From Anthracocystis setariae (taxonomy: Eukaryota; Basidiomycota; Ustilaginomycetes; Ustilaginales; Ustilaginaceae), in NCBI GenBank assembly GCA_928724745.1, contig CAKMXJ010000042.1, positions 496,001 to 560,000 of the forward strand: a stretch of 64,000 nucleotides of DNA, read 5' to 3'. The notes under the pieces are model-generated. The model saw only the letters and a list, made by a program, of their open reading frames with translations, was not told where the DNA came from and did not search any database. The translations under genes were made by a program, and so were the position numbers. This document shows, piece by piece, positions 19,509 through 28,087 of the stretch (the first letter of the stretch is position 1; the number at the start of each line of letters is the position of its first letter).

Positions 19509-22500
19509 ATGGCGCTCGATTCTGCCGACGCTCTCTTCATGGACGAGCTCTTTGCCGACCTCGATGCATCCCACTTTTCCATCCCTCCATCCCAGAGTCC
19601 GCCAAAGAAGAAGCCGCTTCAGAATTCAGCAATCTCGCAACGATCGACTCCCAGCTACAAACCATCTCTCTCGCGATCTACCCTCCCACGACCAAGATCA
19701 CCTCTCGCAGAGTCCACCCGCTTTCAGTCCCAACCATCCGTCGAGCGAGATATCGAGGACCTCTTCAAGTCGAGTCCTGACGTAAAAGGTCGCCGCACTG
19801 TCTCATCCTCTAGTCAGAAGCGCCAGAAGGTCAATCACGAGCTTGAAGCGCCAAAACTGCTCGCTCCCACTGCTGCCAAGTCTACATCCTTAATGGAACA
19901 AGCATCGCCATCTGGCACCAGCCAACCAGTTGAGTCATGCAGCTATACTCGTTGTCGTGTTCTAGCTGTGGTGGACAGCACTTATCAAGTCGACAGTCAT
20001 GTACCTGGCCCATCGAAGCGCACTAGACCCGAAAAACTGCTCGTGTTGCAGATCGACTCGCATAAGAACACAGCCAAGCCATCTGTCACGCAGAGTACAT
20101 CTGAAGCTGACAGTCCAGAGATACTGCTTGCATCCCTGCGCGATGACTGGATGCAAACTATGGTCGCAGCTGGCAACATTGTCCACCTTGTCGGACACTT
20201 TGAAGACGCAACTAGAGTCATTCCAATCGCGCTCGAACAGGCAAACAAGCAACACAGCACCTCTACTGAGGATTCGAAGCTGAATTCAAAGCATGAGGAG
20301 CCGGAGGAAGAACTAAACAATGATCTATCACGTGCGGAAGGAGCAGATTGTCCATCGAAGGCGGAGGAAGGCGACGATGACGATGACCTCTGGAATGATC
20401 TTGCCTCGATGCCCTCTTTATCCCAGTGCGCGACTCAAGAGCTGCTGGCGTCAACCGACTCGCCTAAAGCAAAGATCATGGTCTTCGCATCGAGATCTGC
20501 CGCCTCGGCTAGCTCGGGAGAAGCCGATCATGCCCTTGACAATCTCTTCGTGGTCCATCCGGATCTTCTCGTTCCCGCTACCAAGGTCGCAGACGTAGCT
20601 TCCTGCGTTCGTAAGCCAGTAGTCCAAGATCGTTTACGCGGCGCATCGGATGTGTCAGTCAGTCTCGTCATGGGTAACATGCTTCATGAACTGCTTCAGG
20701 CATGTCTCACAGCCTCAACATCAATCTTCACTGAAGAAGCGCTCGCAAGCAATCTCAGCGCAGTAAAGGTGGAATCAGACGCAGCCGAGACCACCTCGTC
20801 CTTATCCCCGTGGCCAGAGAGCTGGCGAGGCATAGGAGACTTCAGCAGGGCCTTCGTCGAGACCCAGGTGCAAGAGCAAGTACGCGCCAACATCGAGAGT
20901 CTGTACGCCATCGAGCTCAATGCTGCCGAAGCCGCCACTCAGCTCCGCGAAAAGGCTGCTCCCTTTGCACACTTTGCTCGCACCTTCTTGTTCCGAGAGG
21001 ACGACGTAGCATTTCATCCTGAAGCAACTCTGCGAGAATCAAATCGCTCCACCGCTTCGGTGCAGGCCAAGCTAAGGCTGAGACGCATCCTCGACGTCGA
21101 AGAGGAGATCTGGAGCCCAGTATTCGGCCTGAAAGGGAAAGTGGATGTATCGGTCGAATGTGACATCCTCGAAGCATCCCAAGGTACACCGGTCAGCTTA
21201 CCTTCGACTCATCGTGCTTTCACACGCGGTGAACCGAAGCAGCAGAAGGAGCAGAAGCAAGAGCAAGAGCAAGCACGCATCATTACAGCTGTGGTGCCCT
21301 TGGAACTCAAGACGGGCCGAGCAGAGGTGGTTTCTACCGAGCATCGTGCTCAGACGATGCTGTACACGCTCATGATGTCCGATCGGTACGGCGTTCGCGT
21401 GAGTGATGGGCTGCTGTACTACTCCAAGTCTGGTGAACTCCATCGCATCAGTCGCAGCAGGAACGAGGTTCGCAGTCTCATCATCGGTCGCAATGAGCTC
21501 GCTCACTACCTGCGGCACGACTCGGCTCGACTTGGAAAGATCAAGTCTGAAGAGCCTGGTCGAGAGGTTTCACACATGCTACCTCCGACGATCGATAGCG
21601 AGTACAAGTGTCAACGATGCTATGCTGTGGATGGATGTATGCTCTTCCGTCGCGCGATCGAGAACGTCGTCGAGCCGTCCGGGGCAGCAGAGACGCTTCA
21701 GGAAAGCGGTATCCACAAAAGCGGCGTTGTACTCGCTAAGAGGACGCCGATCGCCGATGTGTACGAGCAGAAGACCGAGCATCTCTCTCATGTCCATCTC
21801 GAGTTCTTCCGCAAGTGGGACCGTCTGCTCAGTCTCGAAGAGGAGGATGCCGTGCGGTTTCGCAGAGAGATGTGGACCATGTCGGCCTATCAGCGCGAGA
21901 AAGTCGGTCGGTGCTTTGCCAACATGCGTCTCGATGATCCTACCCATGGAGAGGCGGTCGCATCTGGCTCGATGCGTAGGGTCGTCCACCGTTTCGTCCG
22001 GCATTGCGATCCCACCCAAGACGGCGCCGAGTCCAGTCTGCTGGCAGGCCACATCACAGTCAACGATCCGGTGACGATCTCGATCGAACCCGACATGCTG
22101 TCGGTGGCTCAGGGCTTTGTGGCTAGGCTCACGCCGACAGCCGTCGAGATCGGGCTGGACCATCGACTCGATGTCGCCATGCGCAGGGCGTTGGAGAAGA
22201 GCGCGGGTCTCAAGCCCGGGCATAAGTTCGACGCGATGGCAGCGGCCGACAAGATCGTCTTCCGCATCGATAAGGATGAGCTGGGCAGCGGGATGGGTAG
22301 GGTGCGAGCGAATCTGGCGGCGCTGTTCTTGACGCCGCAGAAAGGCGGGGATGTCAAGCGACGCGAATTGATTGTCGAAATGCGGCGTCCGCGATTCCTG
22401 CAACCTGAAGAGCGGGTTCAACAGGCCATTGAAGCGGTCGATAGGGATGCAGACCTTAATAGCGATCAGAAGCTCGCGATCGCCAAAGTGCTGTCGGCGC

Positions 22501-23726
22501 AAGACTATGCGCTAGTCCTCGGCATGCCCGGCACGGGTAAGACCACGACCATCGCCAAGCTGATCGAGCTGCTAGTCAAGCTTGGCAAACGCATCCTGCT
22601 GACGAGTTACACGCATTCGGCCGTCGACACGATCCTGCGCAAGCTCGCTGGCGAGCGCAAAGACGGCATGCAGATCCTGCGTTTGGGCAGCAGAGATAAA
22701 GTGCATCCGGATGCGCATCCGTTCCTGCTGCCGAGATGTCAGTCGTTGGAGGAGCTCAAGCATGCGTACGAGAGCCCCAATGTGGTTGCGGCGACGTGTC
22801 TGTCGATGCACCATACGTTTTTCTCGTCGGGGATGGCCAAGAAGCTGCGCACGGCGCGAGAGGGAGAACCGAGGTATCTGTTCGATTACTGCATTGTGGA
22901 TGAGGCGTCGCAGATTGCGCTGCCGACGTGTTTGGGTGCGCTGCGGTTTGCGGATAGGTTTGTGCTGGTGGGCGATCATCACCAGTTGCCGCCGTTGGTG
23001 AAGAATGTCGAGGCGAGAAAGGGAGGGTTGGATGTTTCGTTGTTCAAGTTGTTGAGCGATAGGTGGGGGGACGAGGTGGTGGTGAAGTTGAGGCAGCAGT
23101 ATCGGATGAATAGCGAGATTATGGAGTTGTCGAATCGGTTGGTGTATGGCGGAGAGTTGAAGGTTGGTGATGCAGCGGTGGGGGAGAGGGTGTTGGATCT
23201 GCCGAAACCAGAGGTGGGTTTGGGGGTTGAAGATTGGTTGAAGGATGTTCTGGAACCGGCAACAAAGGTGCGATTTATCGACACATCCAGTCGACCTTTG
23301 GCCGAAGTGGGTGAGAGCAAAACAGGCGATCTGGTGAAAAACGTCTTCGAAGCCAACCTGATCATCACCATCACCACCTCGCTCCTCGCCGCCGGTATCC
23401 AACCAAATCAAATAGCAGTCATAACTCCCTACCGAAACCAACTCAAACTCCTCTCCTCGCTTCCACCCCTCCATCTCATCGAACTTCTCACCGCAGACCA
23501 GTCTCAAGGCAGAGACAAAGACATCATCCTCCTCACCTTCACCCGCGCCAACTCCACAGCCTCTACAGGCGAACTGTTAAACGACCTAAGACGCCTCAAC
23601 GTAAGCCTAACCCGTGCAAAGAAAAAACTCATCCTCATAGGCCACTCCCAAACCCTCCAACACAGCTTCACCCTAAACCCCCTCCTCACACTATGTCGTC
23701 AAAACTCCTGGTTACACCGACTCTAA
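19509..23726 (+). CDS. DNA2: DNA replication ATP-dependent helicase/nuclease DNA2, 1,405 aa
   Basis: Nuclear nuclease-helicase that trims long Okazaki flaps and resects double-strand breaks. Start at 19509 (MALDSADALFMDELFADLD). Residues 1-140 are disordered. The RecB-like nuclease core includes GNMLHELLQACL (about 390), GLKGKVDVSVECDI (about 545), the catalytic VPLELKTGRAEV (about 597) and HRAQTMLYTLMM. The iron-sulphur Cys set is seen as CQRCYAVDGC (about 700) plus probably Cys of LLQACL. The superfamily 1B helicase follows: Walker A GMPGTGKTTTIAKL (about 1004), Walker B DEASQIALP (about 1129), VGDHHQLPPLV, LRQQYRMNSEIMELSN, QGRDKDIILLTFTR and SLTRAKKKLILIG. All key residues appear intact. 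Single exon, about the usual length for fungal DNA2. The last 900 bases show an abrupt change in strand composition (see findings). Confidence 0.96.
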   Translation: MALDSADALFMDELFADLDASHFSIPPSQSPPKKKPLQNSAISQRSTPSYKPSLSRSTLPRPRSPLAESTRFQSQPSVERDIEDLFKSSPDVKGRRTVSSSSQKRQKVNHELEAPKLLAPTAAKSTSLMEQASPSGTSQPVESCSYTRCRVLAVVDSTYQVDSHVPGPSKRTRPEKLLVLQIDSHKNTAKPSVTQSTSEADSPEILLASLRDDWMQTMVAAGNIVHLVGHFEDATRVIPIALEQANKQHSTSTEDSKLNSKHEEPEEELNNDLSRAEGADCPSKAEEGDDDDDLWNDLASMPSLSQCATQELLASTDSPKAKIMVFASRSAASASSGEADHALDNLFVVHPDLLVPATKVADVASCVRKPVVQDRLRGASDVSVSLVMGNMLHELLQACLTASTSIFTEEALASNLSAVKVESDAAETTSSLSPWPESWRGIGDFSRAFVETQVQEQVRANIESLYAIELNAAEAATQLREKAAPFAHFARTFLFREDDVAFHPEATLRESNRSTASVQAKLRLRRILDVEEEIWSPVFGLKGKVDVSVECDILEASQGTPVSLPSTHRAFTRGEPKQQKEQKQEQEQARIITAVVPLELKTGRAEVVSTEHRAQTMLYTLMMSDRYGVRVSDGLLYYSKSGELHRISRSRNEVRSLIIGRNELAHYLRHDSARLGKIKSEEPGREVSHMLPPTIDSEYKCQRCYAVDGCMLFRRAIENVVEPSGAAETLQESGIHKSGVVLAKRTPIADVYEQKTEHLSHVHLEFFRKWDRLLSLEEEDAVRFRREMWTMSAYQREKVGRCFANMRLDDPTHGEAVASGSMRRVVHRFVRHCDPTQDGAESSLLAGHITVNDPVTISIEPDMLSVAQGFVARLTPTAVEIGLDHRLDVAMRRALEKSAGLKPGHKFDAMAAADKIVFRIDKDELGSGMGRVRANLAALFLTPQKGGDVKRRELIVEMRRPRFLQPEERVQQAIEAVDRDADLNSDQKLAIAKVLSAQDYALVLGMPGTGKTTTIAKLIELLVKLGKRILLTSYTHSAVDTILRKLAGERKDGMQILRLGSRDKVHPDAHPFLLPRCQSLEELKHAYESPNVVAATCLSMHHTFFSSGMAKKLRTAREGEPRYLFDYCIVDEASQIALPTCLGALRFADRFVLVGDHHQLPPLVKNVEARKGGLDVSLFKLLSDRWGDEVVVKLRQQYRMNSEIMELSNRLVYGGELKVGDAAVGERVLDLPKPEVGLGVEDWLKDVLEPATKVRFIDTSSRPLAEVGESKTGDLVKNVFEANLIITITTSLLAAGIQPNQIAVITPYRNQLKLLSSLPPLHLIELLTADQSQGRDKDIILLTFTRANSTASTGELLNDLRRLNVSLTRAKKKLILIGHSQTLQHSFTLNPLLTLCRQNSWLHRL

Positions 23727-23916
23727 TTCGTCCATCAAATGTCAGACAGTGTAATGCCAAATGCCATTGCAAAACAAAAACAAAAAAAATGATGGGATGG
23801 ATAAGCAATGGATTAATCTAGAAATGTGTAGAGTTGGGGGGCGAGGTCTGGAGTCGCGCTCAACGCAGCGGTGGGGAGCCCAGGGGGGGAAAGTCAAGAA
23901 ACCAGTCTTGCATCTC

Positions 23917-23940
23917 CGCGCGCGCGCGCGCGCGCGCGCG
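23917..23940. repeat. (CG)12 dinucleotide repeat
   Basis: Twelve uninterrupted CG units, sequence capable in principle of left-handed Z-form. Confidence 0.95.
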
Positions 23941-24058
23941 CCCCCCACATCCCGACAAACCTCGGCGGACGTCTTAAACAGACCCCTTGCTACTCTGGCA
24001 GGGGAAAAGTGGGTTTAGGGAATAAAACTAAACCATCCCAAAATGGGCGCGAAAGTGT

Positions 24059-24094
24059 GTGAGTGTGTGTGTGTGTTTGTGTGTATCGCTAACG

Positions 24095-24134
<40 letters not shown>
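24059..24134. repeat. (GT)n followed by (AG)n
   Basis: Imperfect GT run at 24059-24084 and perfect AG run at 24099-24134, then a G run. Confidence 0.95.
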
Positions 24135-24142
<8 letters not shown>

Positions 24143-24180
24143 TGTAGAACCAGCTGCACCTGCACCTTGGGGGTTGGGGT

Positions 24181-25620
24181 TTAGGACCTTCTGGACGTCT
24201 GGTAGATCTTGAGCGAGTTGATGGACCAGTAAGCTTCCGAGTAGTCAGGGTTTTGACTGAGGTAAGCCTGACAGGATCCTGCTCCGGTGGAGGCTTGACA
24301 GGACTGGCTCTGACCGTTCATAGCGTTGCCCCAGACCGAGCCGGAACCGGCCCAATCACCGCAGACCGTGTTGGTGAAGACGACGACGTGGTTGTAAAAG
24401 TAGTTGGACATGTCGCATTGGGTTGCGGGCCAATGGGCGCGTGGGGTTCCCCAGTTAGACGGGTCAGGCGAGCCAGAGCTGATGTCGTTAGGAATCTGAC
24501 CGCGAGGGAAAAAGTACGACGCAATGCCATCCTGTTCAGACCAGTACATGGCATGGACTCCACCGCCATTCTGGTTGTACTGCACACCATAATCACCAGG
24601 CTGGGTCGAGGTGACACCGCAACCCTGATTACCTGTGGCGTACGAAGCGCAGTTGTACGCATTCGATCCCTGTAGCGTAAACTTGCCCGACATCTGGATA
24701 TTCTGCGGCATCGTGCATCCATCGGTAGTGTGAATCGAATACGTGTTGACCGAGTAGTCGTTAACACCTTCGATAATGTCAATCTCGCCTCCATTGGGCC
24801 AGCCACCAGGAGGACTCGAAGGCGTCGACCACCACGAAGGCCACACGCCACATCCAACCGGCATGTGCTCGGCATCCAGGATAAAGATACCCGTGGTAAA
24901 AGTATCCTTGGTCGAGATGCGCACCGACTGCGCCCATCCATTGCCCGCGTTGATCTTCATCTGCACCTTGCCGTTGTTCGTGTTGATCAGGCCCTGACTC
25001 TGTGCAGAGCCCTGGTCGACGTACGTGATCGAACCATGCGTAGGGTCCGAAGCGGTGAAAAAGTCCATGTCGTCAAAGAACGAACTGCCCGAGTACGACT
25101 TGACTAGAGACCATGCCGACGACGAAGGCCCGATGCTCGTCGAGTCCGAAGACGACGAAGAGCTGTTGCCCGAGTTAGAACCATAGCTGGAGCCAGAGCC
25201 AGAGCTGGAGCTGGAGCCAGAGCTGGAGCCGGAAGTGGACTGGTTCTTGGAACCCGAGCCGGAAGAGGAGGCGGAACCGGAGCTGCTGCTGCTGCCGCTG
25301 CCGCTGCCGCTGCTAGAGCTGGAGCCAGAGTTCTTGGCGTGGCAGCTGTTGCGCTTCTTGGGAGGGGCAGCGACAAACTCTTGGTCGTCATCGCCGTTCA
25401 ACGTGGCGTTGGTGTAGCGACGACCGATGTGTTCTTCGCCAGATCGATGTCTGCGCGAGTGGTGGACGTGCGAGCGAATCTTGTGACCAGTGATGACGGA
25501 GCGAACACCCATAGTGGAACGACCGTGACCAGGCGGGATGGCAAGCATGGGTTCGGGACCAGCCGAAACCATGGCAACCGAGGCGGCCAAAGCCATAGCG
25601 AGAGCAGAGAGGTACTTCAT
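24181..25620 (-). CDS. Secreted glycoside hydrolase family 16 endo-beta-1,3(4)-glucanase, 479 aa
   Basis: Secreted enzyme predicted to cleave beta-1,3 or mixed-linkage glucans of fungal or plant walls. Start at 25620 (MKYLSALAMALAASVAMVSA) gives a clear signal peptide. Residues about 95-165 form a Ser/Gly/Asn-rich linker of SSGSGS repeats. The GH16 domain starts near WSLVKSYSGSSFFDDMDFF and carries the catalytic signature GGEIDIIEGVND (about residues 276-287), with both Glu residues of the E-x-D-x-x-E motif present. WAQSVRISTKDTFTTGIFILDAEHMP and GVWPSWWS upstream and DGIASYFFPRGQIP downstream are typical of the fungal mixed-linked glucanase group. No GPI signal is seen at the C-terminus. Single exon; convergent with DNA2. 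The upstream 2.5 kb is unusually long and may reflect regulated expression. Confidence 0.92.
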   Translation of the reverse strand: MKYLSALAMALAASVAMVSAGPEPMLAIPPGHGRSTMGVRSVITGHKIRSHVHHSRRHRSGEEHIGRRYTNATLNGDDDQEFVAAPPKKRNSCHAKNSGSSSSSGSGSGSSSSSGSASSSGSGSKNQSTSGSSSGSSSSSGSGSSYGSNSGNSSSSSSDSTSIGPSSSAWSLVKSYSGSSFFDDMDFFTASDPTHGSITYVDQGSAQSQGLINTNNGKVQMKINAGNGWAQSVRISTKDTFTTGIFILDAEHMPVGCGVWPSWWSTPSSPPGGWPNGGEIDIIEGVNDYSVNTYSIHTTDGCTMPQNIQMSGKFTLQGSNAYNCASYATGNQGCGVTSTQPGDYGVQYNQNGGGVHAMYWSEQDGIASYFFPRGQIPNDISSGSPDPSNWGTPRAHWPATQCDMSNYFYNHVVVFTNTVCGDWAGSGSVWGNAMNGQSQSCQASTGAGSCQAYLSQNPDYSEAYWSINSLKIYQTSRRS

Positions 25621-26257
25621 TGTGACCGATGCAGCAAAGAAGCAGAAGCAATGTGCTACAGATGTAGATAGGAGACAAGAGATCAAGGACCGGCTTGATC
25701 GGGATTGGCGATGGATGCTTGAGGAGTTGGAGTTGGTCGAGATGTGCTTTTTGGATCAACCTAAAGCGCAACTTGCGAGGATGAGGATGAAGGGTATGCT
25801 ACAGCGAGAGAGGAGAAGGATCAAGAAGATGGAGAGAAGAGAAGCAAGAGAGGAAACGAGAGCCAGCTCGTCCGACAAGGTCTAGGGAGACGTAGGATAC
25901 ACACGAAAGAGGGGGGGAGGGTGATGATGGAGGGGAGGGAAGAGGAATGTGAGAAACCGAAGAGGGGATGACTTAAAGGGAATGGGAATCGAGGGATGGG
26001 GAATGCGTTTCGCAGCCAGTTCCATGCGAGGAGAAGGCGAGAGGGCATCGTGAACTCGGGCTGCGCTTCTTGGCAGCTGCTCGTGTGCACAGCGTGGCCC
26101 AGCGAGGCGTTTCAGCGCGTTTGAATTCCTTTGAACGGTGTCTCGAGTGGCTTTTGGTCCATTCCTCCTCCGACTGAACCAAGACCTCGAATCCCGTTTG
26201 TGCTTGTCCCCTTTCTCATTGCTTCGCCTCTTCGTCACATTCGAATCTCCAAAGACA

Positions 26258-26260
<3 letters not shown>

Positions 26261-26293
<33 letters not shown>
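26261..26293. repeat. (GT)n dinucleotide repeat
   Basis: About sixteen GT units in the GH16 upstream region. Confidence 0.95.
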
Positions 26294-26296
<3 letters not shown>

Positions 26297-26633
26297 TCAC
26301 ATTGATGAGCCTCAGTGACAAGCTCAATGAGGCGAGCCAACGCGAGAGTGGCAGAGTAGCATCTCAGCCGCGTCCAAGCCAACATCTTGAGCCCATCGAC
26401 CCAAATTGCTGCTGGCGACAGCTGAGTTGCGACACTTTTCGCAGCGCACCGCAATGCAGGAACTCAAAGGGACTGTGACCACCTGCACAAAAGCGACAGA
26501 TAACGATGCTGGCGGAGCATCCGGAGTGTGAGAAAAACGAGGTCGAATGGTGCAGTTGCACGCATAACCGACCTTACGCACACGCTGTGCCACTTGAGAC
26601 ACGACTAGGAGCCGCCCTTGCCTCTGTCGGTTG

Positions 26634-26650
26634 GGCCGTACTGTACGGCC
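26634..26650. repeat. Perfect inverted repeat GGCCGTAC-T-GTACGGCC
   Basis: Two 8-base arms around a single T, containing the TACTGTAC motif that recurs in other intergenic regions. Could be a dimeric DNA-binding site; no function is known to me. Confidence 0.8.
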
Positions 26651-27307
26651 CTGTCCCGTAATCGGTAGGATTCGAGGTTCTCTCCGCTGACCCCCGTTTG
26701 TGCTTACAGTCTCCAGTCGAGTCGATTGCAGGCTGCTGTGCCTAGCATACAGTGCAGTCCAGTGAGTATGCTAGAGCGGAGTTGTGGCATGAATGCTGTC
26801 AGCCATAGAATGCAGCACCAAAAGAGGGGCTCAAAGTGGTTCGATTGCGAGGGGCAAAGTTCGCCGAGGATGGCAACGTTTGGCGTTGATCGCGTGGAAA
26901 AGAAAAAAAAAAATGCCAGCGGAGGTGACAGCTTGAGCTGACATGTAGTCTTGCAGCTAGGCATCCAGGCAGCCACACGCGTGCGTTAATTGCACCTGGC
27001 GCCACAGCGCAGAGTCAAGCGGGAAAAAAAGGGACTGATTCGCTTGCCGACATGTCCCAAGTGGCTACGCGACACGCTCCTGCTTCTGACCCTGCCTAGA
27101 CCTCTGCTCTACACTCTGACGATTTCAATCCGTTGGTAAGGTAGACAAGAAGCAATCATCCTCACTAGTTCACTTCTTCTATCATCACAACGAATTCAGC
27201 ATGCCGGAGGGCAAGTAATCAAACTTGCAAAGGATGAAATGAGCCATGATTCGTTGTCCGTTCTTCAGCTGCTTGGCGCATTCAAAAAATTCCCATTCTC
27301 ACCGAGC

Positions 27308-27338
27308 GGGCTGGGCTGGGCTAGGCTGGGCTGGGCTG
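27308..27338. repeat. Imperfect (CTGGG)n pentanucleotide repeat
   Basis: About six copies of a GGGCT unit with one A substitution, followed by GCGCCGGGCC. Confidence 0.85.
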
Positions 27339-28087
27339 CGCCGGGCCTTTTGTGGATTTCATTAATTCCCCTTTTCGCGCATACAGTGTGAGTGCAGTAC
27401 AGCACAGTAGGTACAGCACGCAGGTAAAAGGCACAAATGTTGAATACAGTCAAGTAGCCCCTTGAATCTTGGCAGTCCCGCTCGTTTGTCGCCTGCACGC
27501 TTGCTTGCATATTGTCAACTTGTGCCAGCGCGTGCTTCTCGCTCTGCTTGGCCGCAAAAGCAGCACGACGGAGTGTGGTTGTCTTGCCTGGCACGCATGC
27601 AACATGCACATGCGCTTTGCCCACGGCACAGCCCTCTCCAGTGCCAATCACCGTGTACCCTTTCTGGACGGCAAATCATCATCCGGCTCATCTTCCGGCC
27701 CTTAGTCCAATGCTTGCTTCGCTTGGTACAAGGTCATGGCAAGGAAAAAGTATAGTACTGTACAGCACAGTGCAGTACATTATAACATGCAGGGAATGCT
27801 CACGATATCCACCGTCCAGCGGCTTACGTGGAGATTACCGATCGTCGTCAGGATCGGGACCCTATCGCGCTGTATCAAGATGTCAAGGATTAGTTCAACC
27901 GGGTCCCTGCACGTTCCTAAGCTAGTACTCTACTGTACTGCTGCAGACAATGGAAGAAAGAGATCATGAAAACTACCTACTTGACATTCATGAAGCGTTA
28001 AATAAGATAAGATTCTACATCAAATGTCATACAAGACGAGATAGGATCGAAGCCTTGATGTGTTGCTTAGCATGAGCGGCGCGGCGT

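Larger units (their letters stand above)
23727..24180. other. Convergent 3' region rich in simple repeats
   Basis: Space between DNA2 and the GH16 gene, with a (CG)12 tract, a GT-rich run and a long (AG)n run close together, followed by G7 and G-rich sequence. No gene supported. Confidence 0.7.
25621..28087. promoter_or_regulatory. Long intergenic region upstream of GH16 / downstream of ACU-type ATPase
   Basis: 2.5 kb without a supported gene; open frames here are short and low-complexity. It holds the GH16 promoter (minus strand) and the ATPase 3' end. Visible structure: (GT)n at 26261-26293, a 17-base palindrome at 26634-26650, a CTGGG-type repeat at 27308-27338, and several TACTGTAC/GTACAGTA-like motifs (26639, 27756, 27931 and variants around 27396-27416). 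Confidence 0.6.

Noticed and set aside
25882..26454. 190-codon minus-strand frame in the GH16 upstream region
   Set aside because: Crosses the (GT)n repeat, giving a Thr-His run; no domain.
26655..26675. tRNA T-arm-like sequence GGATTCGAGGTTC
   Set aside because: The stems flanking the loop do not pair and no A box or acceptor stem is present.
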